Assembly: GCA_903789535.1 (NCBI GenBank)
Contig: CAIFES010000004.1
Span: forward strand, 111,712 to 175,711
Direction: 5' to 3'
DNA: 64,000 nt
Source of the DNA: an uncultured Aeriscardovia sp.
GTDB taxonomy: Bacteria; Actinomycetota; Actinomycetes; Actinomycetales; Bifidobacteriaceae
A model generated the notes under the pieces. That model had not been told where the DNA came from. It worked only from the letters and a program-made list of their open reading frames with translations, and did no database searches. Both the position numbers and the translations under genes were made by a program. Shown piece after piece: positions 15,539 through 24,707 of the stretch (the stretch's first letter is position 1; each line of letters opens with the position of its first letter).

Positions 15539-18500
15539 TTACGACCGGCCCGTGTCTGCCGCCACCTTGGGTACGATATCGTCCATTTTCTGCGAGATGA
15601 CCGCGGTGACGCCGTCCGCGCGCATGCTCACGCCGTAGAGCGCGTCGGCGATCGCCATCGTGCGCTGCTGATGGGTGATGATGATGAGCTGCACCTTGTC
15701 GCGCATCTTCCTGAGCGCGCCGAGCAGACGGGTGAGATTGAGATCGTCGAGGGCGGCCTCCACCTCATCCATGATGTAGAACGGGCTGGGTCGCGCCTCG
15801 GAGATGGCCAGCAGCAGGGCGAGCGCGGAAAGCGACTTCTCACCACCGGAGAGCAGTGAGAGTTCTTTGACGCGCTTGCCGGCCGGGCTTGCCTCGACGA
15901 TGACACCGGCGGTGAGCGGATGGTCGGGATCGTCAAGCCGGAGCCTGCCGCGGCCGCCGGGGAACAGATCTGCGAAGATGCGCGAGTAGGCGGCCGAGAT
16001 GTCCGAGAACGCTGAGGTGAAGACCTCCTCCATCGTCGAATCGAGCTTGTCGACCAAGCCGAGCAGCTGCTCGCGCGAGTTTGCCACGTCGTCGCGCTGG
16101 CCGGCGAGATACTTCTGCCGCTCCTGCAGCGCTTCGTATTCCTCGCCGGCGAGCGGGTTGACCTTGCCCAGGCGTGCGATCTGTTTCTCCGCCTTTTCCA
16201 GACGCTCCTGCTGCTCGCCGCGCACATATGGTGTATCGGAGCCGTCCACCGGCTCACCGCTCTCATCAAAAGCCGGGACCGGCTGGTCAGGACCGTAACG
16301 GCGGACTAGCTCCTCAAGGCGAAGCCCCGTCTGGGAGGAGGACTGTTCCTGCAGCTGGCCGAGCTGAGTGGCCTGCCGCTCCCGATCGAGGTCGAGACCA
16401 TGCTCGCGGGTGACGAGATCGTTGACGTGCGGCTCAAGGCTGTCACGCTGTTTGCGCAGATCGGTCAGCTCGGCCTGATGGCGGCTCGCCTCCTGCCCGG
16501 CGATTCTGCGACGCTGCTCGGTCTGCGCGAGGCAGGCGGCGAGCAGCCGGCGCACGCCGGCGATCCTGTGCGCCAGCTCCTGCGCACCGTCGCGTCGGGT
16601 GACAAGACGCTTGCGCTGCTGCGCGCGCGCCTGACGTGTCTTGACGGCCTGCTCCGCCTCATCACGCAGCAGTCCGATCTGCCGGTCGAGCGAGGCGGCG
16701 TGACGCTGTGCCTCCTGCGCGGCCAGGCGGGCGCGCACCTCCTCGTCGCGCGCGGCGGACAGCGTCTTCTCCGCCTCCTCCTCGCGGCGGGCCAGATCCT
16801 CCTCGCTCGCCTGCTTCGAGGAGGAGGACCTGGCGGCCTCGAGCGTCTGGGAGAGCTCGGCCTGCTTCGCCTGCGCCTCCTGCTTCTGCTGGCGCAGCTG
16901 CCGCGCCTTTTCGGCGATGGATTCCAGCTCCTTCTCGTCGGTGCTGATCTGCTTTGTGCGGATGGACAGCGCCGCCTCCACACGGCTGGCGGCCAGACGG
17001 GCATCATCGCGCCGCTGTGACAGGTCGGCGATCTGCGAGCGCAGGTCGTCGCGGCGTTGCGCCAGCTCGGTGATATGCCGGTCGGCCTGCCTGATCTGTG
17101 CGGTGAGCGCGGCGGCCTGCTTGTCGGCGGCGTTGCGGCGGGCAACGAGGGCGAGGTCGCTCGGTGCGCCGAGCGCGACGGTGACGGCGGCCGCCGGGGT
17201 GACGATCTCCCCCGCCCTGGTGACCACGCGTGCCCACTCGCCTGTACGGCAGGCGTCGAACGCCGTGTCGGCGCCCTGTGTGACACCCACACCGTCGAGC
17301 AGCACGGCCAGGGATCGGACGACACCCTCGGAGAGGGCAGCCTTCTGGCCGGCTTTCTGTTCGGTCTTCTGGTCTGCGTGCACATCACCGTGACTGTCCG
17401 GATCTGTACTGCCTGTATCTGTGCCGTGTTGATCCTTGCCGTGCGGATCTGTGCTGTGCGGATTCGTCGCATCGGAATCCTTGCCCAGCGGCGCGATAAG
17501 GCGGATCGCCGGCACAACCTCGCCGTCTGCGGGAGCGTGCGGAGTGCCGTCATGATATGCCGCAGAGTCCACAGAGGCCGTCCCATTCTCAGAGACGGCC
17601 GACAGACCGGCATCAACAGGCGCGAGAACGGCAGTGCGCCCGGCCTTGTCGGCGCGTGCGGCGGCGAGCGCGGCGGGGATCTGGTCGGGAGAGCCCAGCA
17701 CAAGCGCGTCGGAGAACGTGGAGAGCGCGGCGGCGAGCGCCTCCTCCCAGCCGTCGGCCACGCGAATCTGCTCGGAGAGCGGGCCGAGCGGGCTGACGCC
17801 TTCGGCCGAGGCGAGCGAGGTGCCCTCATGACGGGAGCGGATCGTGTCACCGAGCGCCTCGGACCGTGCTGCCAGCCGGATGCGCCGGTTGTCGAGGTCG
17901 GTGCGGGCGGTGCGCTCCTTCTCCAGCTGGTCGGACAGATCGGACAGCCGTGCCTTGCACGTGTCGAGTTTCTCAGCAAGACCCGCATCCTCGGCAGTGC
18001 CCTGGGCGGACAGTCGCGCCACCTCCTGCTGGTTGCTTTTCAGCCGCTCGGAGACGTTCTCGCTTCGCCTGTGTGTGTCGGCAAGACGCTGGTCGTACGC
18101 CTCGATCGCTGCCTTCTGGCCGGCGAGCAGCTGTTCGAGCCGGCTGATCTGTGACTCATGCTCGGCACGCGCCTGACGCAGCTGTGAGAGCGTCTGGCGC
18201 AGCGAGGCAAGACGCGACTCGGCGTCCGCACGCGCCTTCGTTCCCTCCTGCTGCCGTTGCTCGGCCTGCTCGCGCTGTTTCGTGGCGCGCGCAAGATCGC
18301 CGGCCAGCTCGTCGGCACGGGCACGGAGTACGTCGGGGTCTGAGAGCGGGCGTGCGTCGAGCTGGGCGAGCTCGTCGGCGGCGGTGCGGGCACGCTCCCC
18401 CGCAAGGTCCGCTAGTGACTCGAACCGGCCATCGAGCAGCGTGAGATTGTGGACGCTCTCGGAGAGTCTGGCCAGCTCGGGGTCGGCGCCGGCGCTGCGC

Positions 18501-19321
18501 GTCTCGATATCTTCGATGCGCACCTTGAGCCGGGCGAGGTCGATGCGCTGTTTCCTCAGATCGGAGCGCACCTGCTCGAGCTGGTGTGTTGTTTTCTCCC
18601 GCTGGTCGAGCAGCTGCGCGGCATCGTCGGCGAGCAGACGGGCACGGGCATCGCGGGCGATGGCGCGCACGGCGTCGGCCTTGCGGCTCGCCTTCGCCTG
18701 TCGGGCAAGAGGTCGCATCTGCCGGTCGATCTCGCCGAGCAGATCGTCGAGCCGGTCGAGGTTGGCTTTGGCGGCGGACAGGCGCCTGAGCGAGCGCTGC
18801 TTGCGCTTTCTGTGCTTGAGAATGCCTGCCGCTTCCTCGATGATGGCGCGGTGGCCCTGCGGGTCGGAGTTGAGAATACGCGAGAGCTGGCCCTGGCCGA
18901 CGATGACGTGCATCTGCTGGCCGAGCCCCGCGTCGGAGAGCAGGTCCTGCACGTCGAGCAGGCGCACGGAAGAGCCGTTGATCGCATACTCGGAGCCGCC
19001 GTTGCGGTAGATCGTGCGGGTGATCGTCACCTCGTCGTAATCGATATCGAGCGCGTGGTCGGAGTTGTCAATCGTCAGACTCACCTGTGCGCGGCCCATC
19101 GCCGGGCGCGTGGCAGTGCCGGCGAAAATGACATCCTCCATGCTCGAGCCGCGCAGCGCGCGGGCGCCCTGCTCGCCCATCACCCAGGCGAGCGCGTCGA
19201 CGATGTTCGATTTGCCCGAGCCGTTGGGTCCCACCACGGCGGTGATCCCCGGCTCGAAGCGCAGGGTGGTGGGGTTGGCGAACGATTTGAACCCGCGCAG
19301 GGTCAGTTCCTTGAGGTACAT
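15539..19321 (-). CDS. smc: Chromosome segregation protein SMC
   Basis: A 1260-residue condensin ATPase. The N-terminal head has GPNGSGKSNIVDALAWVMGE (Walker A, about residues 32-40), two long coiled-coil arms flank a hinge near residues 520-720, and the C-terminal head holds LSGGEKSLSALALLLA (signature) and FYIMDEVEAALDD (Walker B). Length is near the family norm of about 1180, the excess being a low-complexity Asp/His/Thr/Gly-rich insertion around residues 605-660 in the hinge. The ATG at 19321 has only a weak GGGAC ahead of it, and folC ends 51 bases upstream on the same strand. Its kleisin partner ScpA begins at the left edge of the window. Confidence 0.97.
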   Translation of the reverse strand: MYLKELTLRGFKSFANPTTLRFEPGITAVVGPNGSGKSNIVDALAWVMGEQGARALRGSSMEDVIFAGTATRPAMGRAQVSLTIDNSDHALDIDYDEVTITRTIYRNGGSEYAINGSSVRLLDVQDLLSDAGLGQQMHVIVGQGQLSRILNSDPQGHRAIIEEAAGILKHRKRKQRSLRRLSAAKANLDRLDDLLGEIDRQMRPLARQAKASRKADAVRAIARDARARLLADDAAQLLDQREKTTHQLEQVRSDLRKQRIDLARLKVRIEDIETRSAGADPELARLSESVHNLTLLDGRFESLADLAGERARTAADELAQLDARPLSDPDVLRARADELAGDLARATKQREQAEQRQQEGTKARADAESRLASLRQTLSQLRQARAEHESQISRLEQLLAGQKAAIEAYDQRLADTHRRSENVSERLKSNQQEVARLSAQGTAEDAGLAEKLDTCKARLSDLSDQLEKERTARTDLDNRRIRLAARSEALGDTIRSRHEGTSLASAEGVSPLGPLSEQIRVADGWEEALAAALSTFSDALVLGSPDQIPAALAAARADKAGRTAVLAPVDAGLSAVSENGTASVDSAAYHDGTPHAPADGEVVPAIRLIAPLGKDSDATNPHSTDPHGKDQHGTDTGSTDPDSHGDVHADQKTEQKAGQKAALSEGVVRSLAVLLDGVGVTQGADTAFDACRTGEWARVVTRAGEIVTPAAAVTVALGAPSDLALVARRNAADKQAAALTAQIRQADRHITELAQRRDDLRSQIADLSQRRDDARLAASRVEAALSIRTKQISTDEKELESIAEKARQLRQQKQEAQAKQAELSQTLEAARSSSSKQASEEDLARREEEAEKTLSAARDEEVRARLAAQEAQRHAASLDRQIGLLRDEAEQAVKTRQARAQQRKRLVTRRDGAQELAHRIAGVRRLLAACLAQTEQRRRIAGQEASRHQAELTDLRKQRDSLEPHVNDLVTREHGLDLDRERQATQLGQLQEQSSSQTGLRLEELVRRYGPDQPVPAFDESGEPVDGSDTPYVRGEQQERLEKAEKQIARLGKVNPLAGEEYEALQERQKYLAGQRDDVANSREQLLGLVDKLDSTMEEVFTSAFSDISAAYSRIFADLFPGGRGRLRLDDPDHPLTAGVIVEASPAGKRVKELSLLSGGEKSLSALALLLAISEARPSPFYIMDEVEAALDDLNLTRLLGALRKMRDKVQLIIITHQQRTMAIADALYGVSMRADGVTAVISQKMDDIVPKVAADTGRS

Positions 19322-19372
19322 GCGCGTCCCATGTTCCAGTGGCGGTGTTTCCAGTGGTGTTCGGGCAGCGTC

Positions 19373-20824
19373 TCAGTCTCTGGCCGAGCCGCCGCGGTTC
19401 TTCTTCGGCACGCGCTGGTCGACCGGTTTGAGCAGACGCGGGTCCTGCTTGACCTCGAGCAGCTCGCGCGCATCGCCGACGGTGACGAAGCTGCCGGTGA
19501 TGAGCACGCCGTGTCCGTAGCCCAGGCCCGTCTCATCGTCCACATCCACGAGGTCGACGGCCTTCTGGATGGCGTTGGGCATCAGCGGCTCCTTATACAC
19601 GCGGTCGGGGCCGAACACGTCGCAGGCGATCTTGTACAGGTCGTCGACGGGCATCACACGGTTCGTCTCGGAGTTCTGGGTGACGACGATCTGGTTCATC
19701 AACGGCTCCCAGATGCCCAGGACGGTCTCGACCTGCTTGTCCTTCATCATCGAGACGATGCCCACCACCTGCTTCATGGCAAAGTTCTCGTCGATGGTGT
19801 TCTTGAGGGCCTGGGCGGCCATGGGGTTGTGCGCGCCGTCGAGGATGATGGTGGGCGAATGGCGGATGACCTCCACGCGGCCCGGCACGCTGACCGAGCC
19901 GAACGCCTCCTCCACGATCTTGGCATCGAGGGCGCCGTTGACGGGCAGCACGGTCTCGCACGCGGCGAGCGCGGCGAGGGCGTTGTGGGCCTGCTGGGGG
20001 CCGAACATCTTGACGGGCACGTCGGTGTAGACGCCGTTGGGGGTGCGCAGCGTGGCAATCTGGCCTCCCACGGCCGGGGTGCGGGAGACGACCTCGAGCT
20101 CCTGCCCGTCGCGCAGAAGCGTGGTGCCTTCCGTGGCATGGGCCTTGTCAGCGATGATTTTGCGCACAGAGTCTTTGGACTGCGGACCGACGATGACGGT
20201 CGAGTTCTTCTTGATGATGCCCGCCTTCTCGGTGGCGATCTTCTCGACGGTGTTGCCCAGCCACTGCATGTGATCCATGCCGACTGGGCCGATGATGCAG
20301 GCGTCGCCGTCGAGCACATTGGTGGCGTCCCACAGGCCGCCCATGCCCACCTCGACCACGGCGGTATCGACGGGCGCGTCGGCGAAGGCCCAGATGGCCA
20401 TGGCGGTGAGCACCTCGAAGAAGCTCATCCTCTCCCCACCCTTTTTGAGCGACCACTCGTCGGTCATGTCGATGAAGTCTCTGACCTGGTTGTACGCGTC
20501 GATGAAGCGCTCGTCGCTCAGCGGCTCGCCGTCGATGCAGATGCGCTCGTTGACGCGCTCGAGGTGCGGGCTGGTGTACAGGCCGGTGCGCTGGCCGTAG
20601 GCGCGCAGCAGCCGCTCGGTCATGCGGGCGGTGGAGCCTTTGCCGTTCGTGCCGGTGATGTGCACCACGCGGAACGACTGCTCGGGGTGGCCGAGCAGGT
20701 CGAGGATGTGGGCCATGCGCTCGATGCTGGGCTGTGGTTTGTGCTCGGGGGCGCGCGAGAGGATCTCCTCGTAGACGCGCCTCATCGTCTCACCGTTCGT
20801 GCGTGACGGATGTTCCAGTGACAT
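19373..20824 (-). CDS. folC: Folylpolyglutamate/dihydrofolate synthase FolC
   Basis: A Mur-ligase-superfamily enzyme of about 483 residues that glutamylates folates and, in bifunctional members, dihydropteroate. HITGTNGKGSTARMTERLL is the ATP loop, LYTSPHLERVNERI the Omega-loop region, SFFEVLTAMAIWAF and VEVGMGGLWDATNV the metal and folate site, and SPTIILDGAHNPMAAQAL the C-domain motif. The ATG at 20824 (MSLEHPS) lies behind GGGGAGAGGA; an upstream ATG adds 19 unconserved residues. A lysine/arginine-rich tail ends the protein. It precedes smc on the same strand with 51 bases between them and probably shares its transcript. Confidence 0.93.
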   Translation of the reverse strand: MSLEHPSRTNGETMRRVYEEILSRAPEHKPQPSIERMAHILDLLGHPEQSFRVVHITGTNGKGSTARMTERLLRAYGQRTGLYTSPHLERVNERICIDGEPLSDERFIDAYNQVRDFIDMTDEWSLKKGGERMSFFEVLTAMAIWAFADAPVDTAVVEVGMGGLWDATNVLDGDACIIGPVGMDHMQWLGNTVEKIATEKAGIIKKNSTVIVGPQSKDSVRKIIADKAHATEGTTLLRDGQELEVVSRTPAVGGQIATLRTPNGVYTDVPVKMFGPQQAHNALAALAACETVLPVNGALDAKIVEEAFGSVSVPGRVEVIRHSPTIILDGAHNPMAAQALKNTIDENFAMKQVVGIVSMMKDKQVETVLGIWEPLMNQIVVTQNSETNRVMPVDDLYKIACDVFGPDRVYKEPLMPNAIQKAVDLVDVDDETGLGYGHGVLITGSFVTVGDARELLEVKQDPRLLKPVDQRVPKKNRGGSARD

Positions 20825-21054
20825 GCGCTTGTCCTCTCCCCTGTCGTCTCCCCGGCCAGCCGGGCGTGCAAAACCTCTCACAACCCTAGTCGCGCCGCCC
20901 TATCCGCCCGTTCGCCCTGACCGATACCGGCCTTCCCATCGCTCGGTGAATCGATCCGTCATCAGACACAGAAAAAGACAAGAGCGCATCCAGCAAACCG
21001 GCAATCCCCTGCCGTAGGATGGGGTCACCGTCCATGTTCGATGAAAGGACCGAT

Positions 21055-22617
21055 ATGGCTGATACCTCACAGGACCACCGCCCGATCTCCGAGCGCGTCA
21101 ACAACCGTTCCCTGCGGCCGAATTCCGAGACCTTCCGCACGTTCATGACCCAGGGCTGGGCCGACGAGAAGATGGACATCAAGCCGCTCGAGTCCAGCAA
21201 ATACACCCCCGCCCGCCGCGCCAAGCTCTCCGCCGCCTTCCCCGGCGAGCGCCTCATCATCCCCGCCGGCCGGGCCAAGGTGCGCAACAACGACTGCGAC
21301 TTCATGTTCCGCCCCGACACCACCTTCGCCTACTACACCGGTCTGGGCGAGGATTACGAGGACGGCGCGGTGCTCGTGCTCGACCCCAACGACAGCGGCC
21401 ACGAGGCCATCCTCTTCGTCCACCAGCGCTACGACAAGAACACCCCGGAGTTCTTCCGCTCTGCCCACTACGGCGAGTACTGGGTCGGCGCGCGCCCGGG
21501 CGTGGACGAGTTCGCCACGATGACCGGCCTTGAGACCCGGCCGATCGCCGAGCTGACAAGCTTCATCGCCATGAACGTGACCGCCGAGCACGGCGGCACC
21601 CCGCTGCGCATCATCAAGGAGGCCGACCCGGCGCTCACCCGCCTGGTCGAAGGCATCCGCGAGCAGGGCGGCTTCACCGACCTTTCCGGCAACATCGCCA
21701 AAGACGACGAACTGCACCAGTTCGCCGCCGAGCAGCGCATGTTCAAGGACAAGCTCGAGGTCAGGGAGCTGACAAACGCCATCCGCGCCACGCGCCACGG
21801 CTTCGACAACATCCTGCGCCACCTCGACTCCTCCATCGACAAGCCGCGTGGCGAGCGCATCCTCGAGGGCGCGTTCAACGCCGTCGCCCGCGTGGAAGGA
21901 AACGGCCTGGGCTACGAGACGATCATCGCCTCCGGCCCTGATGCACCCACCCTGCACTGGATGCGCAACACGCACAGCGTGCACAACGGCGAGCTCGTGC
22001 TCATCGATGCGGGCGTGGAGTCCACCGGCCTCTACTCGGCCGACGTGACCCGCACCTTCCCCGTCAACGGAAAGTTCAGCCCGGTGCAGCTCAAGGTGTA
22101 CAACGCCGTGCTCAAGGCCCAGCTCGCCGGCTTCAACGCCGTCAGGCTCGGCGGCACCTACTCCGACATCCACCACGCCTGCATGCGCTCGCTGGCGGAG
22201 GACCTGCACGAGTGGGGCATCCTCAAGGTGTCGGTCGAGGAGGCGCTCAGCCCGCAGGGCCAGCAGCACCGCCGCTGGCACGCCTGCGGCGTGGCCCATC
22301 ATCTCGGCCTTGACGTGCACGACTGCGCCGAGGCGCGCTTCGACAGGTACCAGGGCGGCACGTTCAAGCCGGGCATGGTCTTCACCATCGAGCCGGGCCT
22401 CTACTTCCGCAAGAACGATCTGATGGTGCCCGAGGAAATGCGCGGCATCGGTGTGCGCATCGAGGATGACGTCCTCGTGACCGAGGACGGCCCGGTGTGG
22501 CTGTCCAAGCCGTTCGTGCCGAGCACGCCGGAGGACGTGGAGGCATGGATCGCCGACCAGCGCAAACACAGCGTGGCCGACACCGTCCCGGTCGCCGACG
22601 ACGCTGCCGAGGAGTGA
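21055..22617 (+). CDS. pepP: Xaa-Pro aminopeptidase (M24B)
   Basis: A cytosolic metallopeptidase of about 520 residues that removes N-terminal residues preceding proline. The N-terminal creatinase-like domain (AGRAKVRNNDCDFMFRPDTT, FAYYTGL) precedes the pita-bread domain. The five metal ligands are visible: D in LVLIDAGVE, D in YSADVTRTF, H in HHLGLDVHDC, E in FTIEPGLYF and E in GVRIEDDVLV. The ATG at 21055 sits behind AAAGGA at good spacing. A short acidic C-terminal tail follows. The Nudix gene begins 10 bases after its stop, so the two are likely co-transcribed. Confidence 0.95.
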   Translation: MADTSQDHRPISERVNNRSLRPNSETFRTFMTQGWADEKMDIKPLESSKYTPARRAKLSAAFPGERLIIPAGRAKVRNNDCDFMFRPDTTFAYYTGLGEDYEDGAVLVLDPNDSGHEAILFVHQRYDKNTPEFFRSAHYGEYWVGARPGVDEFATMTGLETRPIAELTSFIAMNVTAEHGGTPLRIIKEADPALTRLVEGIREQGGFTDLSGNIAKDDELHQFAAEQRMFKDKLEVRELTNAIRATRHGFDNILRHLDSSIDKPRGERILEGAFNAVARVEGNGLGYETIIASGPDAPTLHWMRNTHSVHNGELVLIDAGVESTGLYSADVTRTFPVNGKFSPVQLKVYNAVLKAQLAGFNAVRLGGTYSDIHHACMRSLAEDLHEWGILKVSVEEALSPQGQQHRRWHACGVAHHLGLDVHDCAEARFDRYQGGTFKPGMVFTIEPGLYFRKNDLMVPEEMRGIGVRIEDDVLVTEDGPVWLSKPFVPSTPEDVEAWIADQRKHSVADTVPVADDAAEE

Positions 22618-22627
22618 GTGCCCAACA

Positions 22628-23200
22628 ATGACGACGCCTGATTTTGTCCTGCGGCTGCGCAAAAAGATCGGCCACGACCCGCTCTGGCTCATCGGCGTGA
22701 CCGCCATCGTGCGCGACGGGCAGGGCCGGTATCTGCTCGCCCGCCGTGCGGATACGGGCATGTGGGCGTTCGTGGCCGGCGTCAACGAGCCGACGGAACA
22801 GCCGGCGGACACGGTCATCCGCGAGGTGAAGGAGGAGACGGGCGTGGACGTGAGCGTCGACGCGCTCGTCTCCGTCACCTCGCTGCCGCGCATGCTTGTC
22901 TATGCCAACGGCGACCACGCCCAGTACATGGACCATTGTTTCGTCTGCTCGCTCAAACCGGGCGGCAACACCGACCCCGGCATCGGCGATCATGAGAACA
23001 CCGACTCTGGCTGGTTCTCACGCGATGCACTGCCCTCCCCGCTCGCCACGCAGAGCGCGAGCCGGCTCGCGGTGTATGAGAGGTGGCTCGCACGCCCTGC
23101 CGCGGCCGACGGCGGGCGCGGCGCGGTCTTCTTTTCCGATCTGGAGGGAAATCCCGGCCCGAGCGAGGGCTGGGACCCGCAGAAGGCGCACGAGAAGTAA
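22628..23200 (+). CDS. Nudix hydrolase (NudC-like fold, no zinc finger)
   Basis: A 190-residue Nudix protein. The full Nudix box is present as GVNEPTEQPADTVIREVKEE then TGV, matching Gx5Ex7REVxEETGV. The N-terminal line IGHDPLWLIGVTAIVRDGQGRYLLARRADTGMW resembles the NDP-sugar or NADH pyrophosphatase groups, but without a Cys4 zinc finger the substrate cannot be set. The C-terminal 60 residues are less conserved (PSPLATQSASRLAVYERWLA). A GAGGAG sequence lies about 13 bases before the ATG inside the pepP tail. Probably the second gene of a pepP operon. Confidence 0.88.
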   Translation: MTTPDFVLRLRKKIGHDPLWLIGVTAIVRDGQGRYLLARRADTGMWAFVAGVNEPTEQPADTVIREVKEETGVDVSVDALVSVTSLPRMLVYANGDHAQYMDHCFVCSLKPGGNTDPGIGDHENTDSGWFSRDALPSPLATQSASRLAVYERWLARPAAADGGRGAVFFSDLEGNPGPSEGWDPQKAHEK

Positions 23201-23337
23201 ATTCGCGCAGCAATCGACCCACAGATTATCGACCCACGAATTGATCTGCAGGCGGGTGTTCGTCCGCGGATGGGTGTCTCGGATGTCTGAAGTGATGTCC
23301 GGGGCACCCTTTTGATTTCTCAGGTACCTTTTATTTC

Positions 23338-24567
23338 TCAGACACCCATCTGTGCCAGAACGGCGGCAGGGTGCGCCACAAACGTGTGCAGACCGAGGCG
23401 TGCGGCGCCCACAAGCGCGGGATGGCCGCCCTGTCCGGCTAGTCTCACCCGCACTTTCTGGCGTCCGCCGGCCAGTACATGGCGCTGCAACTGCTTTTCG
23501 ATATCTGTGGCGAAGCCGGCATCAAAGTTTGTCCAGAAGCCGCCGAGCACCACGGTGGGCACGTCAGTGATGTTGATGAGCGAGACGAGGGCGGATTCCA
23601 TCGCCCGCAGACCGATGCCCAGCGCCTTGCGGGCGCCAGGATCCCCGGCCTTCCATGCCGCCACGAGCCGTCGTGCGTTGATCGGCCGCGCGCTGTCCCT
23701 CCGGCCGGCGATGCCCGCTGCCTGGACGAGCGCCCGCCGTCCCGCATACATCTCCAGACAGCCGTGACGCCCGCAGGCGCACAGCGGCCCGTCCATCTCC
23801 ACGCTCACATGGCCGAACTCGCCGGAGAAGCCATGCTGGCCTGTATGCAGACGGCCATTCTCGATAAGGGCGCCACCAATGCCGACATCGGTCGACAGAT
23901 ACAGGAAGGAGGCATCCGGGGTGACCGGCTCGTCGCCGAGGGCGGGTGTGGCGTAACCGGGGATCTGTGCGATGGCGGCAAGGTTGGCCTCATTGGCCCC
24001 CACCGCCCCGAGCTCGCCGACAATCGGGAAAGCCTCCAGGTCGAGGCTGCCCCAGCCCAGGTTCGGTGCGGAGAGCAGATGCCGGCCATCCTCCACAAGC
24101 CCTGGCAGGGCAAGCGCCGTACCGGCCAGTATCAGGCCGTCGCGGGTGTAGCGCCGCACGGCGGGCAGGACGAGGTCGGCAAGGTGGCCGAACACCTCCT
24201 GCGGGCGTGCCCCGTTCATGTCACGCCCGACCCAGGCATTGGACAGCACATGACCGTCCAGGGAGACAAGGGTGTACCCGTAACCATCGGTGTTGATCTG
24301 CAGGCCGACACCGAACATAGTCATCGGCGCGATCCCGAGCGGCCGTGACGGGCGGCCCACAGAAGCGGCATCAGGGGCGAGCTCGACGAGCACCCCGCGC
24401 TCGAGCAGCAGCGAGGTGAGCAATGAAACGGTCGCCTTTGTCAGTCCCGTGGTCTTGGCGAGGTCGGCACGGCTGAGCGGACGGCCCACCCGAAGCAATG
24501 TCGAGAGCAGCAACGAGAGATTGTGGTCGCGCAAAGAATCCTGGTCTGCCTTGATCGTGGCACTCAC
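23338..24567 (-). CDS. xylR: ROK-family repressor of the xylose locus
   Basis: A 409-residue ROK transcriptional regulator. The N-terminal winged helix is visible as RPLSRADLAKTTGLTKATVS followed by LLTSLLLERGVLVE. The sugar-binding, kinase-like domain has PLCACGRHGCLEMYAGRRAL, the ROK zinc motif CxCGxxGCLE, and LVSLINITDVPTVVLGGFW. It is divergent from xylB, and the intergenic space holds a palindrome repeated upstream of xylA, which supports a local XylR role: repression relieved by xylose. A mismatch is possible if the effector is another sugar. No Shine-Dalgarno is obvious at the ATG chosen. Confidence 0.9.
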   Translation of the reverse strand: MSATIKADQDSLRDHNLSLLLSTLLRVGRPLSRADLAKTTGLTKATVSLLTSLLLERGVLVELAPDAASVGRPSRPLGIAPMTMFGVGLQINTDGYGYTLVSLDGHVLSNAWVGRDMNGARPQEVFGHLADLVLPAVRRYTRDGLILAGTALALPGLVEDGRHLLSAPNLGWGSLDLEAFPIVGELGAVGANEANLAAIAQIPGYATPALGDEPVTPDASFLYLSTDVGIGGALIENGRLHTGQHGFSGEFGHVSVEMDGPLCACGRHGCLEMYAGRRALVQAAGIAGRRDSARPINARRLVAAWKAGDPGARKALGIGLRAMESALVSLINITDVPTVVLGGFWTNFDAGFATDIEKQLQRHVLAGGRQKVRVRLAGQGGHPALVGAARLGLHTFVAHPAAVLAQMGV

Positions 24568-24597
24568 CGCCTTCTTCGTCGTGTGCCTATCCCGCTT

Positions 24598-24618
24598 TTA
24601 GTCAAAGCGTTAAACTAA
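24598..24618. promoter_or_regulatory. Predicted XylR operator, xylR-xylB intergenic
   Basis: A 9-3-9 palindrome with arms TTAGTCAAA and TTAAACTAA; the reverse complement of the right arm is TTAGTTTAA, so 7 of 9 positions match. TTAGTTT half-sites are typical of XylR-type ROK repressors. The same pattern occurs ahead of xylA at 28703-28723. Confidence 0.7.
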
Positions 24619-24707
24619 TTAAGTATGTCACACACGGCAGCATGATGCGGCGAAAATCGTCCCACCATCTGCCCACCACCATACGCCGTATTGTCAAAGG
24701 AGACACA

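Noticed and set aside
18449..20806. Very long open frame on the plus strand across smc and folC
   Set aside because: It is antisense to two complete, motif-bearing genes; long antisense frames are expected at this GC content and codon bias, and the translation has no recognisable domain.
21067..22893. 608-codon minus-strand frame over pepP and the Nudix gene
   Set aside because: Antisense to a gene with all five metal ligands; the translation is Val/Gly/His-rich shadow sequence.
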